Both the position numbers and the translations under genes were made by a program. From contig JAJVHZ010000088.1 of assembly GCA_022072255.1 (NCBI GenBank), forward strand, positions 1-38,918: a stretch of 38,918 nt of DNA, given 5' to 3'. Shown here in pieces: positions 32,824 through 38,918 of the stretch. The first letter of the stretch is position 1. Each line of letters starts with the position of its first letter. The DNA is from Gammaproteobacteria bacterium. GTDB lineage: Bacteria > Pseudomonadota > Gammaproteobacteria > JAJPIJ01. Under the pieces are notes generated by a model, which was given only the letters and a program-made list of their open reading frames with translations, was not told where the DNA came from and ran no database searches.

Positions 32824-33867
32824 TCAGACCATCCGATCGTCATTCAGGTCGAGCTCGGGGACGTCGTGCAGTCCGGCGAGCAGCCGCAACGCCTGCTCAC
32901 GCCGCCCGACGTCGTCCGCCAGCGGGCGGCCATGCATGCGCATCAATCGCGCCCGCGAAAGCGGGTCCTGGGGCGAGTTCAATTCGGCGATGACCTTGTC
33001 GGCGGCCTCGGGATCATTGCAGATGAGCACCATGTCGCAGCCGGCATCGAGCGCGGCGCGCGCGCGCCGTGTCGCGTCGCCTGCCACAGCGGCACCCGCC
33101 ATGGTGATGTCGTCGCTGAAGATCACCCCGTCGAAGCCGAGCCTGCGGCGCAGAATCTCCTGCAGCCAGTGGCGGGAGAACCCGGCGGGATGGGGATCGA
33201 CCCTGGAATAGACCACATGCGCCGGCATGATGCCTTCGACGCCGTTGCGTATGAGGTGCGCGAAGGGCGGAAGATCCGCCGATTCGATGGCGCTGTATGG
33301 CCGTTCATCCACCGGCAGGGCGTGATGGGAGTCCGCAGCCACCGACCCATGGCCGGGGAAATGCTTGCCGACCGCGGCCATGCCCGCGGCATGCATACCC
33401 TTCATGTATGCGTAGGCCAGCGCGCCAACGATGCGATGATCGCGGTGGAACGCCCGGTCGCCGATCACCGTGCTCACTCCGATGTCGATGTCGAGAACGG
33501 GCGCAAAGCTGAAGTCGACGCCGAGCGAGCGCAGCTCGCTGGCCATGATCCATCCGCCCGCCTCGGCACTGGCCGTACCGGAGTCGGCGTCACGCCGGTA
33601 GGCTGCGCCATAGACACCGCAGGCGGGCAGCGCAGTGAACCCGGCGCGAAAGCGCTGTACGCGCCCGCCTTCGTGATCGACGGCGATGAGCAGAGTCGGC
33701 GACCGCAGCGCGTGCAGCTCGGCGGTCAGCGACGCCAGCTGATCGCGATCCACGTAGTTGCGGGTGAACAGGATCACGCCGCCTACCAGCGGATGCCGCA
33801 GTCGCGCGCGCTCCGCGCCCGTGAGCGCGGTGCCCTGGACATCGATCATCAGCGGGCCCAAGGCCAT
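32824..33867 (-). CDS. nagZ: Beta-N-acetylhexosaminidase NagZ
   Basis: NagZ is a cytoplasmic GH3 enzyme that removes N-acetylglucosamine from anhydro-muropeptides during murein recycling. With ATG at 33867 the protein has 347 residues, the usual length, and starts MALGPLMIDVQG. Key motifs are GVILFTRNY, LIAVDHEGGRVQRF, the catalytic-loop motif KHFPGHG followed by DSHHALP, and FDGVIFSDDITMAGA, whose aspartate is the nucleophile. An in-frame ATG at 34068, with a GGAGG just ahead, would add 67 Arg/Pro-rich residues that do not match the family. Neighbours upstream are two peptide permeases. Products of NagZ can induce AmpC beta-lactamase where AmpR is present, but neither is in the window. Confidence 0.96.
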   Translation of the reverse strand: MALGPLMIDVQGTALTGAERARLRHPLVGGVILFTRNYVDRDQLASLTAELHALRSPTLLIAVDHEGGRVQRFRAGFTALPACGVYGAAYRRDADSGTASAEAGGWIMASELRSLGVDFSFAPVLDIDIGVSTVIGDRAFHRDHRIVGALAYAYMKGMHAAGMAAVGKHFPGHGSVAADSHHALPVDERPYSAIESADLPPFAHLIRNGVEGIMPAHVVYSRVDPHPAGFSRHWLQEILRRRLGFDGVIFSDDITMAGAAVAGDATRRARAALDAGCDMVLICNDPEAADKVIAELNSPQDPLSRARLMRMHGRPLADDVGRREQALRLLAGLHDVPELDLNDDRMV

Positions 33868-33909
33868 GCCTGCGGATCCCTGGTCGTGAAGGTGGGACGG
33901 CCGAGCGCG

Positions 33910-33938
33910 AACATACGAGAGAACCCCCCGCCGCGCAA
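33910..33938 (-). promoter_or_regulatory. Possible promoter of nagZ
   Basis: On the minus strand TTGCGC (33938-33933), a 17-base spacer and TATGTT (33915-33910) resemble a weak sigma-70 promoter, about 43 bases before the nagZ ATG. It lies inside a 244-base non-coding gap after the permease genes. If real, nagZ can be expressed independently of the transporter. Confidence 0.35.
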
Positions 33939-34111
33939 TCCGGTCCCGCGCACCGGCCGGACGCGGGTGCCTGCGGGTGCAGCGCGGATGAAGCCCGCGC
34001 CGGCGCCCCGCCCGCGGGCCGCGACCGCGTCCCCGCCGGGCCCGTTCCTGCGGCACCGGCGTGCTCATCCTCCTCCGATCCGGCCTTCCCCCGGCGCGCC
34101 TTGCCGACTCG

Positions 34112-34930
34112 TCACGCGGTCGGTATCGATGACAACGATCGGCGTGGGTCGAGCCGGCGCTGCAGGGTGTCGCTGAGCGTGTTGCAGGCGAGCATGAGCG
34201 CGAGCAGCGCCAGCCCGGGGACGATCACCATGTGTGGCGCAACCAGCATGTACGCGGTACCGTCGCGCAGCATGGCGCCGAGCGACGCTGACGGCGGTTG
34301 CACCCCCAGGCCCAGGAACGACAGCCCGGCCTCCGCCAGGATCACGCCTGCCACTCCCAGGGTGACCTCCATCAGCAATGGCGCCGCGATCAGCGGCAGG
34401 ACATGGCGCAGGAGTATCGCCGGGGTTCGCGTCCCCAGGACCCGGGCGGCATGCACGTGCTCGCGGGCCTTCACGGCGTGGGCCTGCGCCCGCGCCAGGC
34501 GCGCGTAGCCGACCCAGCTCACGGCCGTAAGCGCGACGAGGACGTTGCCGATGCCGGGGCCGAGCAGACCCGCCATCGCGATTGCCAACAGCGTGCCGGG
34601 GAACGCGAGAAAGACGTCCATCAGCCGCGCGACGCAGGCGTCGAACAGACCGCCGTGCCATGCGGCCGCGATGCCGATGGCGGCGCCGATTGCCGCCGAC
34701 AACGGCACCACGACGACCACCACGAGCAGCGAGGTACGCAGCGCACAGATCAGCCGGTCGGCCAGCGCGCGGCCGAGATCATCGTGTCCCAGCCACGATG
34801 CCCACGAAGGCGGCTGCATGATCTCCGGCAGCGAAATGGCGTCCGGCGCGAGCCGCAACAGTGGGGCGAGGGCGGCCAGTGTCGCCCACCCGATCAGCAC
34901 GATCAGCGACAGGCGCGCAGCGGCGCTCAT
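34112..34930 (-). CDS. Oligopeptide-type ABC transporter permease (DppC/OppC-like)
   Basis: A 272-residue inner-membrane permease of the DppC/OppC family. The first helix is RLSLIVLIGWATLAALAPLL. A short N-terminal segment with HDDLGRALADRLICALRTSL, typical of DppC, follows, then five further hydrophobic segments. The ATPase-docking EAA-type loop is seen in HVHAARVLGTRTPAILLRHVLP, and the family ending LSFLGLGVQPPSASLGAML is present. The ATG at 34930 overlaps the stop of the DppB-like gene (ATGA), so the two are made together and form one heterodimeric channel. No ATPase gene (DppD/DppF type) follows. Nearest genes are nagZ and, across a plus-strand gene, a peptide-binding protein. Confidence 0.93.
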   Translation of the reverse strand: MSAAARLSLIVLIGWATLAALAPLLRLAPDAISLPEIMQPPSWASWLGHDDLGRALADRLICALRTSLLVVVVVVPLSAAIGAAIGIAAAWHGGLFDACVARLMDVFLAFPGTLLAIAMAGLLGPGIGNVLVALTAVSWVGYARLARAQAHAVKAREHVHAARVLGTRTPAILLRHVLPLIAAPLLMEVTLGVAGVILAEAGLSFLGLGVQPPSASLGAMLRDGTAYMLVAPHMVIVPGLALLALMLACNTLSDTLQRRLDPRRSLSSIPTA

Positions 34931-35847
34931 GCCATGCGCACACGCGGGTCCAGCAAGCCGCACAGGATATCCGTCGCCGCGTTGACCACGACGTAGGTGA
35001 GGCTGATGACCAGCACGCAGGCCTGCACCACCGGATAGTCGCGCCGCTGTATGGACTCGATCGTCAATTGTCCGAGTCCTGGCCATTGGAAGATGGTCTC
35101 GGTGATGATCGCGCCCGCCAGCACGCCGCCCAGTTGCAGGCCCAGCACGGTCACGACCGGCAGCGCGGCGTTACGCAACGCGTGCCGGACGGTGACCTGC
35201 GCTGGAGGAAGTCCCTTGGCGCGGGCGGTGCGCAGATAATCCTCGCTCAACACCTGCAGCATCGAGGTTCGCACCATGCGGGTGAGCGCCGCCGCCAGCG
35301 GGATACCGAGCGTCAGCGCGGGCAGGATTATCGCCCCTGCCTCGGCGCGACCGCTGACAGGCAGCCATCCCAGCGTGATCGAGAACAGCAGGATCAACAT
35401 CGGCCCGAGCCAGAAGGATGGCACGGACATGGCGAGCGCGGTGAGCGCCAGCGCGGCGCGATCGAGACGGCGCCCGTCGCGCAGCGCGGCACCGATGCCA
35501 AACGGCACTCCAATCGCGATCGAGACCAGCAGTGCCGCCGCGCCGAGCTGGGCAGTGGCGTGCACCCGTCCAGCCACCAGCTCCGCGACCGGCTCGCGAC
35601 TGTGCAACGACTCGCCGAGCTCACCGTGGGACAGTTTGCCGAGATATCGGGCCCACTGGACGGCGATCGGCCGATCGAGTCCCAGCGAGTGCCGCAACTC
35701 ACCTCGATCGGCCGGCGTCGCCGACTCCCCGAGCATCACCTCCACGGGGTCGCCGGGCACGAGGTGCAGGAGCAGGAAGACCAGACTCACCACGCCCAGT
35801 ACGACGGCTGCAAGGCTGACGAGACGCGTCAACAGGAATCCGACCAC
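34927..35847 (-). CDS. Oligopeptide-type ABC transporter permease (DppB/OppB-like)
   Basis: A 306-residue inner-membrane permease of the DppB/OppB family. The N-terminus is the typical first helix plus motif (LTRLVSLAAVVLGVVSLVFLL then HLVPGDPVEVML), followed by LGLDRPIAVQWARYLG. Five more helices follow. The EAA-type cytoplasmic loop reads DYLRTARAKGLPPAQVTVRHALRN and the C-terminus has ITETIFQWPGLGQLTIESI, a DppB signature. The start is GTG at 35847, with GGAGGGG a few bases upstream. The stop overlaps the DppC-like gene. It faces a divergent small membrane protein gene across 100 bases that hold a symmetric -10 element. Confidence 0.94.
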   Translation of the reverse strand: MVGFLLTRLVSLAAVVLGVVSLVFLLLHLVPGDPVEVMLGESATPADRGELRHSLGLDRPIAVQWARYLGKLSHGELGESLHSREPVAELVAGRVHATAQLGAAALLVSIAIGVPFGIGAALRDGRRLDRAALALTALAMSVPSFWLGPMLILLFSITLGWLPVSGRAEAGAIILPALTLGIPLAAALTRMVRTSMLQVLSEDYLRTARAKGLPPAQVTVRHALRNAALPVVTVLGLQLGGVLAGAIITETIFQWPGLGQLTIESIQRRDYPVVQACVLVISLTYVVVNAATDILCGLLDPRVRMA

Positions 35848-35908
35848 TGCCCCTCCGCGGTATCGCCTGCAAGGCGGCGCTCCCCGTGGCGAGGAATGCC
35901 CGCGGACT

Positions 35909-35919
35909 TATGATACATT
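35909..35919 (+). promoter_or_regulatory. Extended -10 promoter with symmetric TATGATA core
   Basis: TGATACATT (35911-35919) is an extended -10 element for the plus-strand gene at 35948, with no clear -35 box. The overlapping TATGATA (35909-35915) reads TATCATA on the other strand. The same site could therefore also drive the DppB-like gene on the minus strand. Confidence 0.45.
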
Positions 35920-35947
35920 CTGCCGCAGAGCGGGAGGGTGCCGGGCC

Positions 35948-36427
35948 ATGGCCTACTACCAATTCGATAACGACGACTCCGAGGCCAACATGACAGTCGC
36001 GTCCGTCGCGCAGTCCACGATGTCCTGGCTGGTCCGGCTCGCCGGGCTGGTCCTGCTGGGTGTCGGCCTGTGGGCCGCGCTGGGCGTCATCAACGAGGCG
36101 TGGTCCATTTACCAGAACCCCAAGAGCTCGCGCGTGGAGTCGCTGGCCCGCGCCATCGACGAGGCGACGCGCATCGACATGGTTCTCGCGCCATCGCAGC
36201 GCGCCGACGCCGGCACCGACGCGGCCCGGCCGGAGCGCGCCTCCACGCTGCGGCTCTCCTATTTCATCGCCTGGCCGATCGTCATGCTGTTGCTGCTGCT
36301 CGTCGGTCGTCTGGCGATGGCGGCCATGAAGACCGGCGGCGAGCTCGCGCTTTATGACGTGCAGATACGACGCTTCGCCCGCGAACTGATCCGCGAAGCC
36401 GTTCGTGGCGGCAAATCCGGCAGCTGA
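35948..36427 (+). CDS. Uncharacterised two-helix membrane protein
   Basis: A 159-residue protein that was not assigned to a family. It begins MAYYQFDNDDSEANMTVAS, an acidic cytosolic-type start. A membrane helix follows (about 29-48, LVRLAGLVLLGVGLWAALGV), then a soluble segment of about 55 residues (NEAWSIYQNPKSSRVESLAR to the Asp/Ala-rich part). A second helix (about 107-125, FIAWPIVMLLLLLVGRLAMA) precedes a basic C-terminal tail (RRFARELIREAVRGG). The ATG at 35948 has a strong GGAGGG nine bases upstream. It is the only plus-strand gene in this part and splits the peptide-binding protein and L,D-transpeptidase-like genes from the permeases. Both ends likely face the cytoplasm, with the loop outside. 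Confidence 0.8.
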   Translation: MAYYQFDNDDSEANMTVASVAQSTMSWLVRLAGLVLLGVGLWAALGVINEAWSIYQNPKSSRVESLARAIDEATRIDMVLAPSQRADAGTDAARPERASTLRLSYFIAWPIVMLLLLLVGRLAMAAMKTGGELALYDVQIRRFARELIREAVRGGKSGS

Positions 36428-36469
36428 TCCCGGCCGCGCCGGTCGCGCCGCCGGGGTTGCAGGCCCGTG

Positions 36470-36970
36470 CTAGGCCTCGTCGATCCGTACGCGGGTGCCG
36501 ACGTCCACCAGATCGAAGATCGTCATCACGTCGCCATTGCGCATGCGCACGCAGCCGCGCGATCCGGGTACGCCGATCGGCGTGCGCTCCGGCGTCCCAT
36601 GTATGTAGATGTATCGCGCCCTGGTGTCGACGCTGCCGCCGCGGTTGCGGCCCGGCTCGAGGCCGCCGAGCCACAGTATGCGGGTCACGATCCAGTCGCG
36701 GCCCGGCCGTGTGGCGCACAGTGCCGGCGTACTCACCTCGCCGGTCGGGCGGCGCCCGACAAATACGGTGTTCGCCGCGCAACCCGCGCCAATCTTCTCC
36801 TCGATGACGTGCAGGCCGCGCGGCGTGCATTCGCTGTCCATCGTCTCGCCGGGGCCGTTGGCCGCCGTCGATACGGAACACGCGAACACCACCTCGCCGT
36901 GCGCGTGAAGCTCCAGGCGCTGGCGCGCGAGGTTGATGACGACCAGCCGATCGCCGTCGCCGGGGCTCAT
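36470..36970 (-). CDS. L,D-transpeptidase-fold (YkuD) protein without signal peptide
   Basis: A 166-residue YkuD-domain protein. The catalytic motif is complete: IHGTPERTP with His124 and GSRGCVRMRN with Cys140. The family body shows CSVSTAANGPGE, TPRGLHVIEEKIG, VFVGRRPTGEV and RDWIVTRILWLGGLE. No signal peptide or membrane anchor precedes the domain: the start reads MSPGDGDRLVVINL. Similar short signal-less YkuD proteins include the cytoplasmic L,D-carboxypeptidase of Acinetobacter (ElsL/LdtK), which acts in murein recycling, so a cytoplasmic peptide-trimming role is likely here. The ATG at 36970 is one base past the stop of the peptide-binding protein gene and has AGGTGG just upstream. An ATG at 37024 would lengthen it, still without a signal. 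Confidence 0.92.
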   Translation of the reverse strand: MSPGDGDRLVVINLARQRLELHAHGEVVFACSVSTAANGPGETMDSECTPRGLHVIEEKIGAGCAANTVFVGRRPTGEVSTPALCATRPGRDWIVTRILWLGGLEPGRNRGGSVDTRARYIYIHGTPERTPIGVPGSRGCVRMRNGDVMTIFDLVDVGTRVRIDEA

Positions 36971-36971
36971 T

Positions 36972-38495
36972 TCACCACCTTGCATGGGCAAGACTGTCGT
37001 AGTTTCCATCTGTCGCTGGCTCATAATCGCTCACGCCGGCACGCATCACGACGGTGACGTCCTCGCTCCACAGCGGAACGATCGGCAACGCGTCCAGCAG
37101 ACGCTGCTGCACCTGGCCGTACAGCTCCGCCTGCCTCTGCGGCCGCGGCTCGGCCTCGGCGCTCTCGATGAGGCGATCCGTTATCGGGTCGCGGTAGCGG
37201 CCGCGATTGGCCCCGGCCGGGGGAAGAGAGCTGCTGTGAAACGCGTAGCGGAAGATATCCGGCAGCTTCAGGCCCACCCACGACAGAGAATACATCTGAA
37301 ATCGCCCGGCCTTGATGTCGCCGTAGAAAGTTCCCCAGTCATAGCTGCGCAGATCGACCTCGATGCCGACCTGCCGCAACTGGCCCTGCAGGATGGTCGC
37401 GATGCGGACCCGGTAGGGATCGCTGGAGGTCTTGTAGGTGATCCGCAGCGGCCGGCTCTCCCCGTAGCCGGCGGCACTCAGCAGCTCGCGCGAGCGCTGC
37501 GGATCGTATGCGAGCGCGGGCAGGCCCGCAGCCCCGGCCCAGTGCCCGGGACGCAGCACGCTGGAGGCCAGCCGCCCGCTGCCGCCGAATACGTACGCGA
37601 GGATTGCGGCGCGATCGATCGCGTGTGCGATGGCCCGGCGTACCCGCAGGTCGCGCGTGGCTCCCTCCGCAAGACTGAAACCCAGATACGACACGCTATC
37701 GCCGGGCACGCGACGCACCGTCATGCCCGGCCGATCGCGCAGCCAGGACAGAAGCTCGGGGGGCATGTCGCCCTGGAGCAGATCGATCTCGCCGCTCACC
37801 AGCTTGAGCGCACGCACGGTGGGGTTCTGTACGGCGACGAACTGAAGCGGCGCGCCATCGGCGACCCGCCGCAGACTCAGGGTTCCCGCCTCCGGCCAGT
37901 CCGCAAGCCGGTACGGGCCGCTGCCGACGGGTCTGCGCGCCAGGGAGACCCCGGCCGCGGCCCACGCCGGCACGATGCCCATCGTGAGGCGGCCGGGAAA
38001 GAGCGCGTCCGGTCGCGAGAGGTGGAAATCGACATGCTCGGGGTCGGGGGCATCGACCCGCGCGATCGACTCCAGGGCGGCGCGGTGCGGCGAGGCATTT
38101 GCCGCATCGAGCACGTAGTCGTAGGTACGCTTCACGTCGGCGGCCGTCAGGCGCGTGCCGTCATGAAACTCGCGGCCCTCGCTGCCGAGGGTAAACCGGT
38201 AATGCGTCGGCGACAGCCTCTCCCAGTGCGCCAGTTGCGGCACCGGCCGGTAACGATCGTCGAAGCCGACCAGGGCGCGGTAGATCAGGCGGCAGATGCG
38301 CTCCGAGGCGGCATCGGTGGCGTGCCGCGGATCCAGGGTGATGGGCGGCTGGGCCACGCCGAAGCGCAGCGGCGTCTGCGCCGGTGCGGCGATCGCGGAC
38401 AGCGCCAGGAGCAGGCTCCCGAGGTACGACCACGCACGGCGCCGGCGGGGCGGGGCTTCAGCCGGCCGGATGCGCCGCGAGGAAGGCGTCGACAT
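36972..38495 (-). CDS. Family 5 peptide-binding protein of an ABC transporter
   Basis: A 507-residue extracytoplasmic solute-binding protein (SBP_bac_5, DppA/OppA/MppA type). The N-terminus has an Arg-rich stretch (RRRRAW) and a hydrophobic signal segment (SYLGSLLLALSAIAAPAQ, about 23-40). Mature sequence follows with LRFGVAQPPITLDPRHA, the family pattern YRFTLGSEGREFHDGTRLTAADVKRTYDYVLD, RRPVGSGPYRLADW and RVRRAIAHAIDRAAIL. The ATG at 38495 is the only start in the signal region and overlaps the upstream gene by 38 bases. The L,D-transpeptidase-fold gene follows after one base. The ligand cannot be read from sequence. Permease genes lie 1.1 kb downstream on the same strand. Confidence 0.93.
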   Translation of the reverse strand: MSTPSSRRIRPAEAPPRRRRAWSYLGSLLLALSAIAAPAQTPLRFGVAQPPITLDPRHATDAASERICRLIYRALVGFDDRYRPVPQLAHWERLSPTHYRFTLGSEGREFHDGTRLTAADVKRTYDYVLDAANASPHRAALESIARVDAPDPEHVDFHLSRPDALFPGRLTMGIVPAWAAAGVSLARRPVGSGPYRLADWPEAGTLSLRRVADGAPLQFVAVQNPTVRALKLVSGEIDLLQGDMPPELLSWLRDRPGMTVRRVPGDSVSYLGFSLAEGATRDLRVRRAIAHAIDRAAILAYVFGGSGRLASSVLRPGHWAGAAGLPALAYDPQRSRELLSAAGYGESRPLRITYKTSSDPYRVRIATILQGQLRQVGIEVDLRSYDWGTFYGDIKAGRFQMYSLSWVGLKLPDIFRYAFHSSSLPPAGANRGRYRDPITDRLIESAEAEPRPQRQAELYGQVQQRLLDALPIVPLWSEDVTVVMRAGVSDYEPATDGNYDSLAHARW

Positions 38496-38918
38496 GCTTC
38501 AGGAAGATATCCTTCAACTTGCGGAGATCGCGGTCCTGGGCAGTGCCGGTCTCCCCGCCGGACCAGTTCACGGCGGCACCGCCCTTGCCGCTGCCGCGTG
38601 CGCTGATGGTGGTGGAATACGAATAGATGCCGGTGGTGCCGCTGTAACTGTATTTCAGCACCAGCGCGAGTGTCAGGCCGCCGCTGGCGGCGGCCTGGTA
38701 GCCCGCTGCCTGCAATCGCTGCGAGACGGCCGCGCGTATGTCCTCCTCGCTCAGGCCCAGGCGTTTGAAGTCCTTCTCCAACCCGACGACCTGCACGGCC
38801 ACGGTCGGCGGCGCGGCTGGCGTCACCTCCTTCGGTGGCGCCGCGACGGCCGCAACCGGGGGTGGTGCCGCAGCCGCAACGGGCGCGGACGCGGCCGGCG
38901 CCGGCGGCGCAGCGGGAG
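38458..38918 (-). CDS. Unknown Ala/Pro-linker protein, C-terminal part
   Basis: The frame is open to the window edge, so this is a partial gene. At least the first 40 residues seen are an Ala/Pro-rich linker. A compact domain of about 110 residues follows, starting VQVVGLEKDFKRLGLSEEDI. It has an amphipathic helix (EEDIRAAVSQRLQAAGYQAA), a Tyr/Ser-rich strand region (LVLKYSYSGTTGIYSYS), a Gly-rich loop and a final helix (LRKLKDIFLKHVDAFLAAH). A GTG at 38826 could be an internal start, but the preceding residues continue the linker, so it is more likely internal. The family was not recognised. The linker and the neighbouring exported binding protein suggest a periplasmic or lipoprotein location. 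Confidence 0.6.
   Translation of the reverse strand, partial: PAAPPAPAASAPVAAAAPPPVAAVAAPPKEVTPAAPPTVAVQVVGLEKDFKRLGLSEEDIRAAVSQRLQAAGYQAAASGGLTLALVLKYSYSGTTGIYSYSTTISARGSGKGGAAVNWSGGETGTAQDRDLRKLKDIFLKHVDAFLAAHPAG

Noticed and set aside
36933-38606. A plus-strand open frame of about 557 codons opposite the peptide-binding protein gene
   Set aside because: The minus-strand frame has clear family 5 motifs and a signal peptide; the plus-strand product has none.

Overview
The window is GC-rich, densely packed chromosomal DNA from a gammaproteobacterium. The evidence is synteny: tRNA-Tyr/Gly/Thr-tuf, dprA-smg-topA-tsaC divergent from def-fmt-rsmB, gpmI-envC-ctpA-yibQ opposite rhodanese-secB-gpsA, and dapF-DUF484-xerC-hslVU-DUF971-ubiE-ubiJ-ubiB. 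NtrYX next to rsmB and a class 1B type PyrD suggest a deep, purple-sulfur-like branch (Chromatiales or Acidiferrobacterales type) rather than an enteric organism; this placement is inference. No phage, insertion sequence, CRISPR array or rRNA gene was seen. No stretch without a gene exceeds 300 bases.

Region 1 (1-6559, minus strand): start of EF-Tu, a three-tRNA cluster with its own promoter, then tsaC, topA, smg, dprA and a secreted LysM protein. Read in transcription order this is a translation, DNA topology and DNA uptake block. Region 2 (6748-13953, plus strand): def, fmt, rsmB, a DUF4390 protein, and the NtrY/NtrX two-component pair. The NtrX here lacks the sigma-54 contact loop. Region 3 (14040-17529, mostly minus): pyrD, gpsA, secB and a membrane-anchored rhodanese, with trmL divergent from pyrD. 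Region 4 (17621-23564, plus): gpmI, an EnvC-type amidase activator, the CtpA protease, a YibQ-type deacetylase-like protein, a DJ-1 family protein and a tiny His-rich SEC-C protein.

Region 5 (23595-31661, minus): ubiB, ubiJ and ubiE (ubiquinone synthesis), DUF971, the HslUV protease, XerC, DUF484 and DapF, tightly coupled by 4-base overlaps. Region 6 (31806-38918, mostly minus): a TraB/GumN protein, NagZ, two oligopeptide-type ABC permeases, a small membrane protein on the opposite strand, a signal-less L,D-transpeptidase-fold protein, a family 5 peptide-binding protein and the C-terminal end of an unknown Ala/Pro-linked protein. Together with dapF, region 6 reads as a possible import and recycling route for peptidoglycan fragments. 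That assembly is the most interesting system-level signal in the window.
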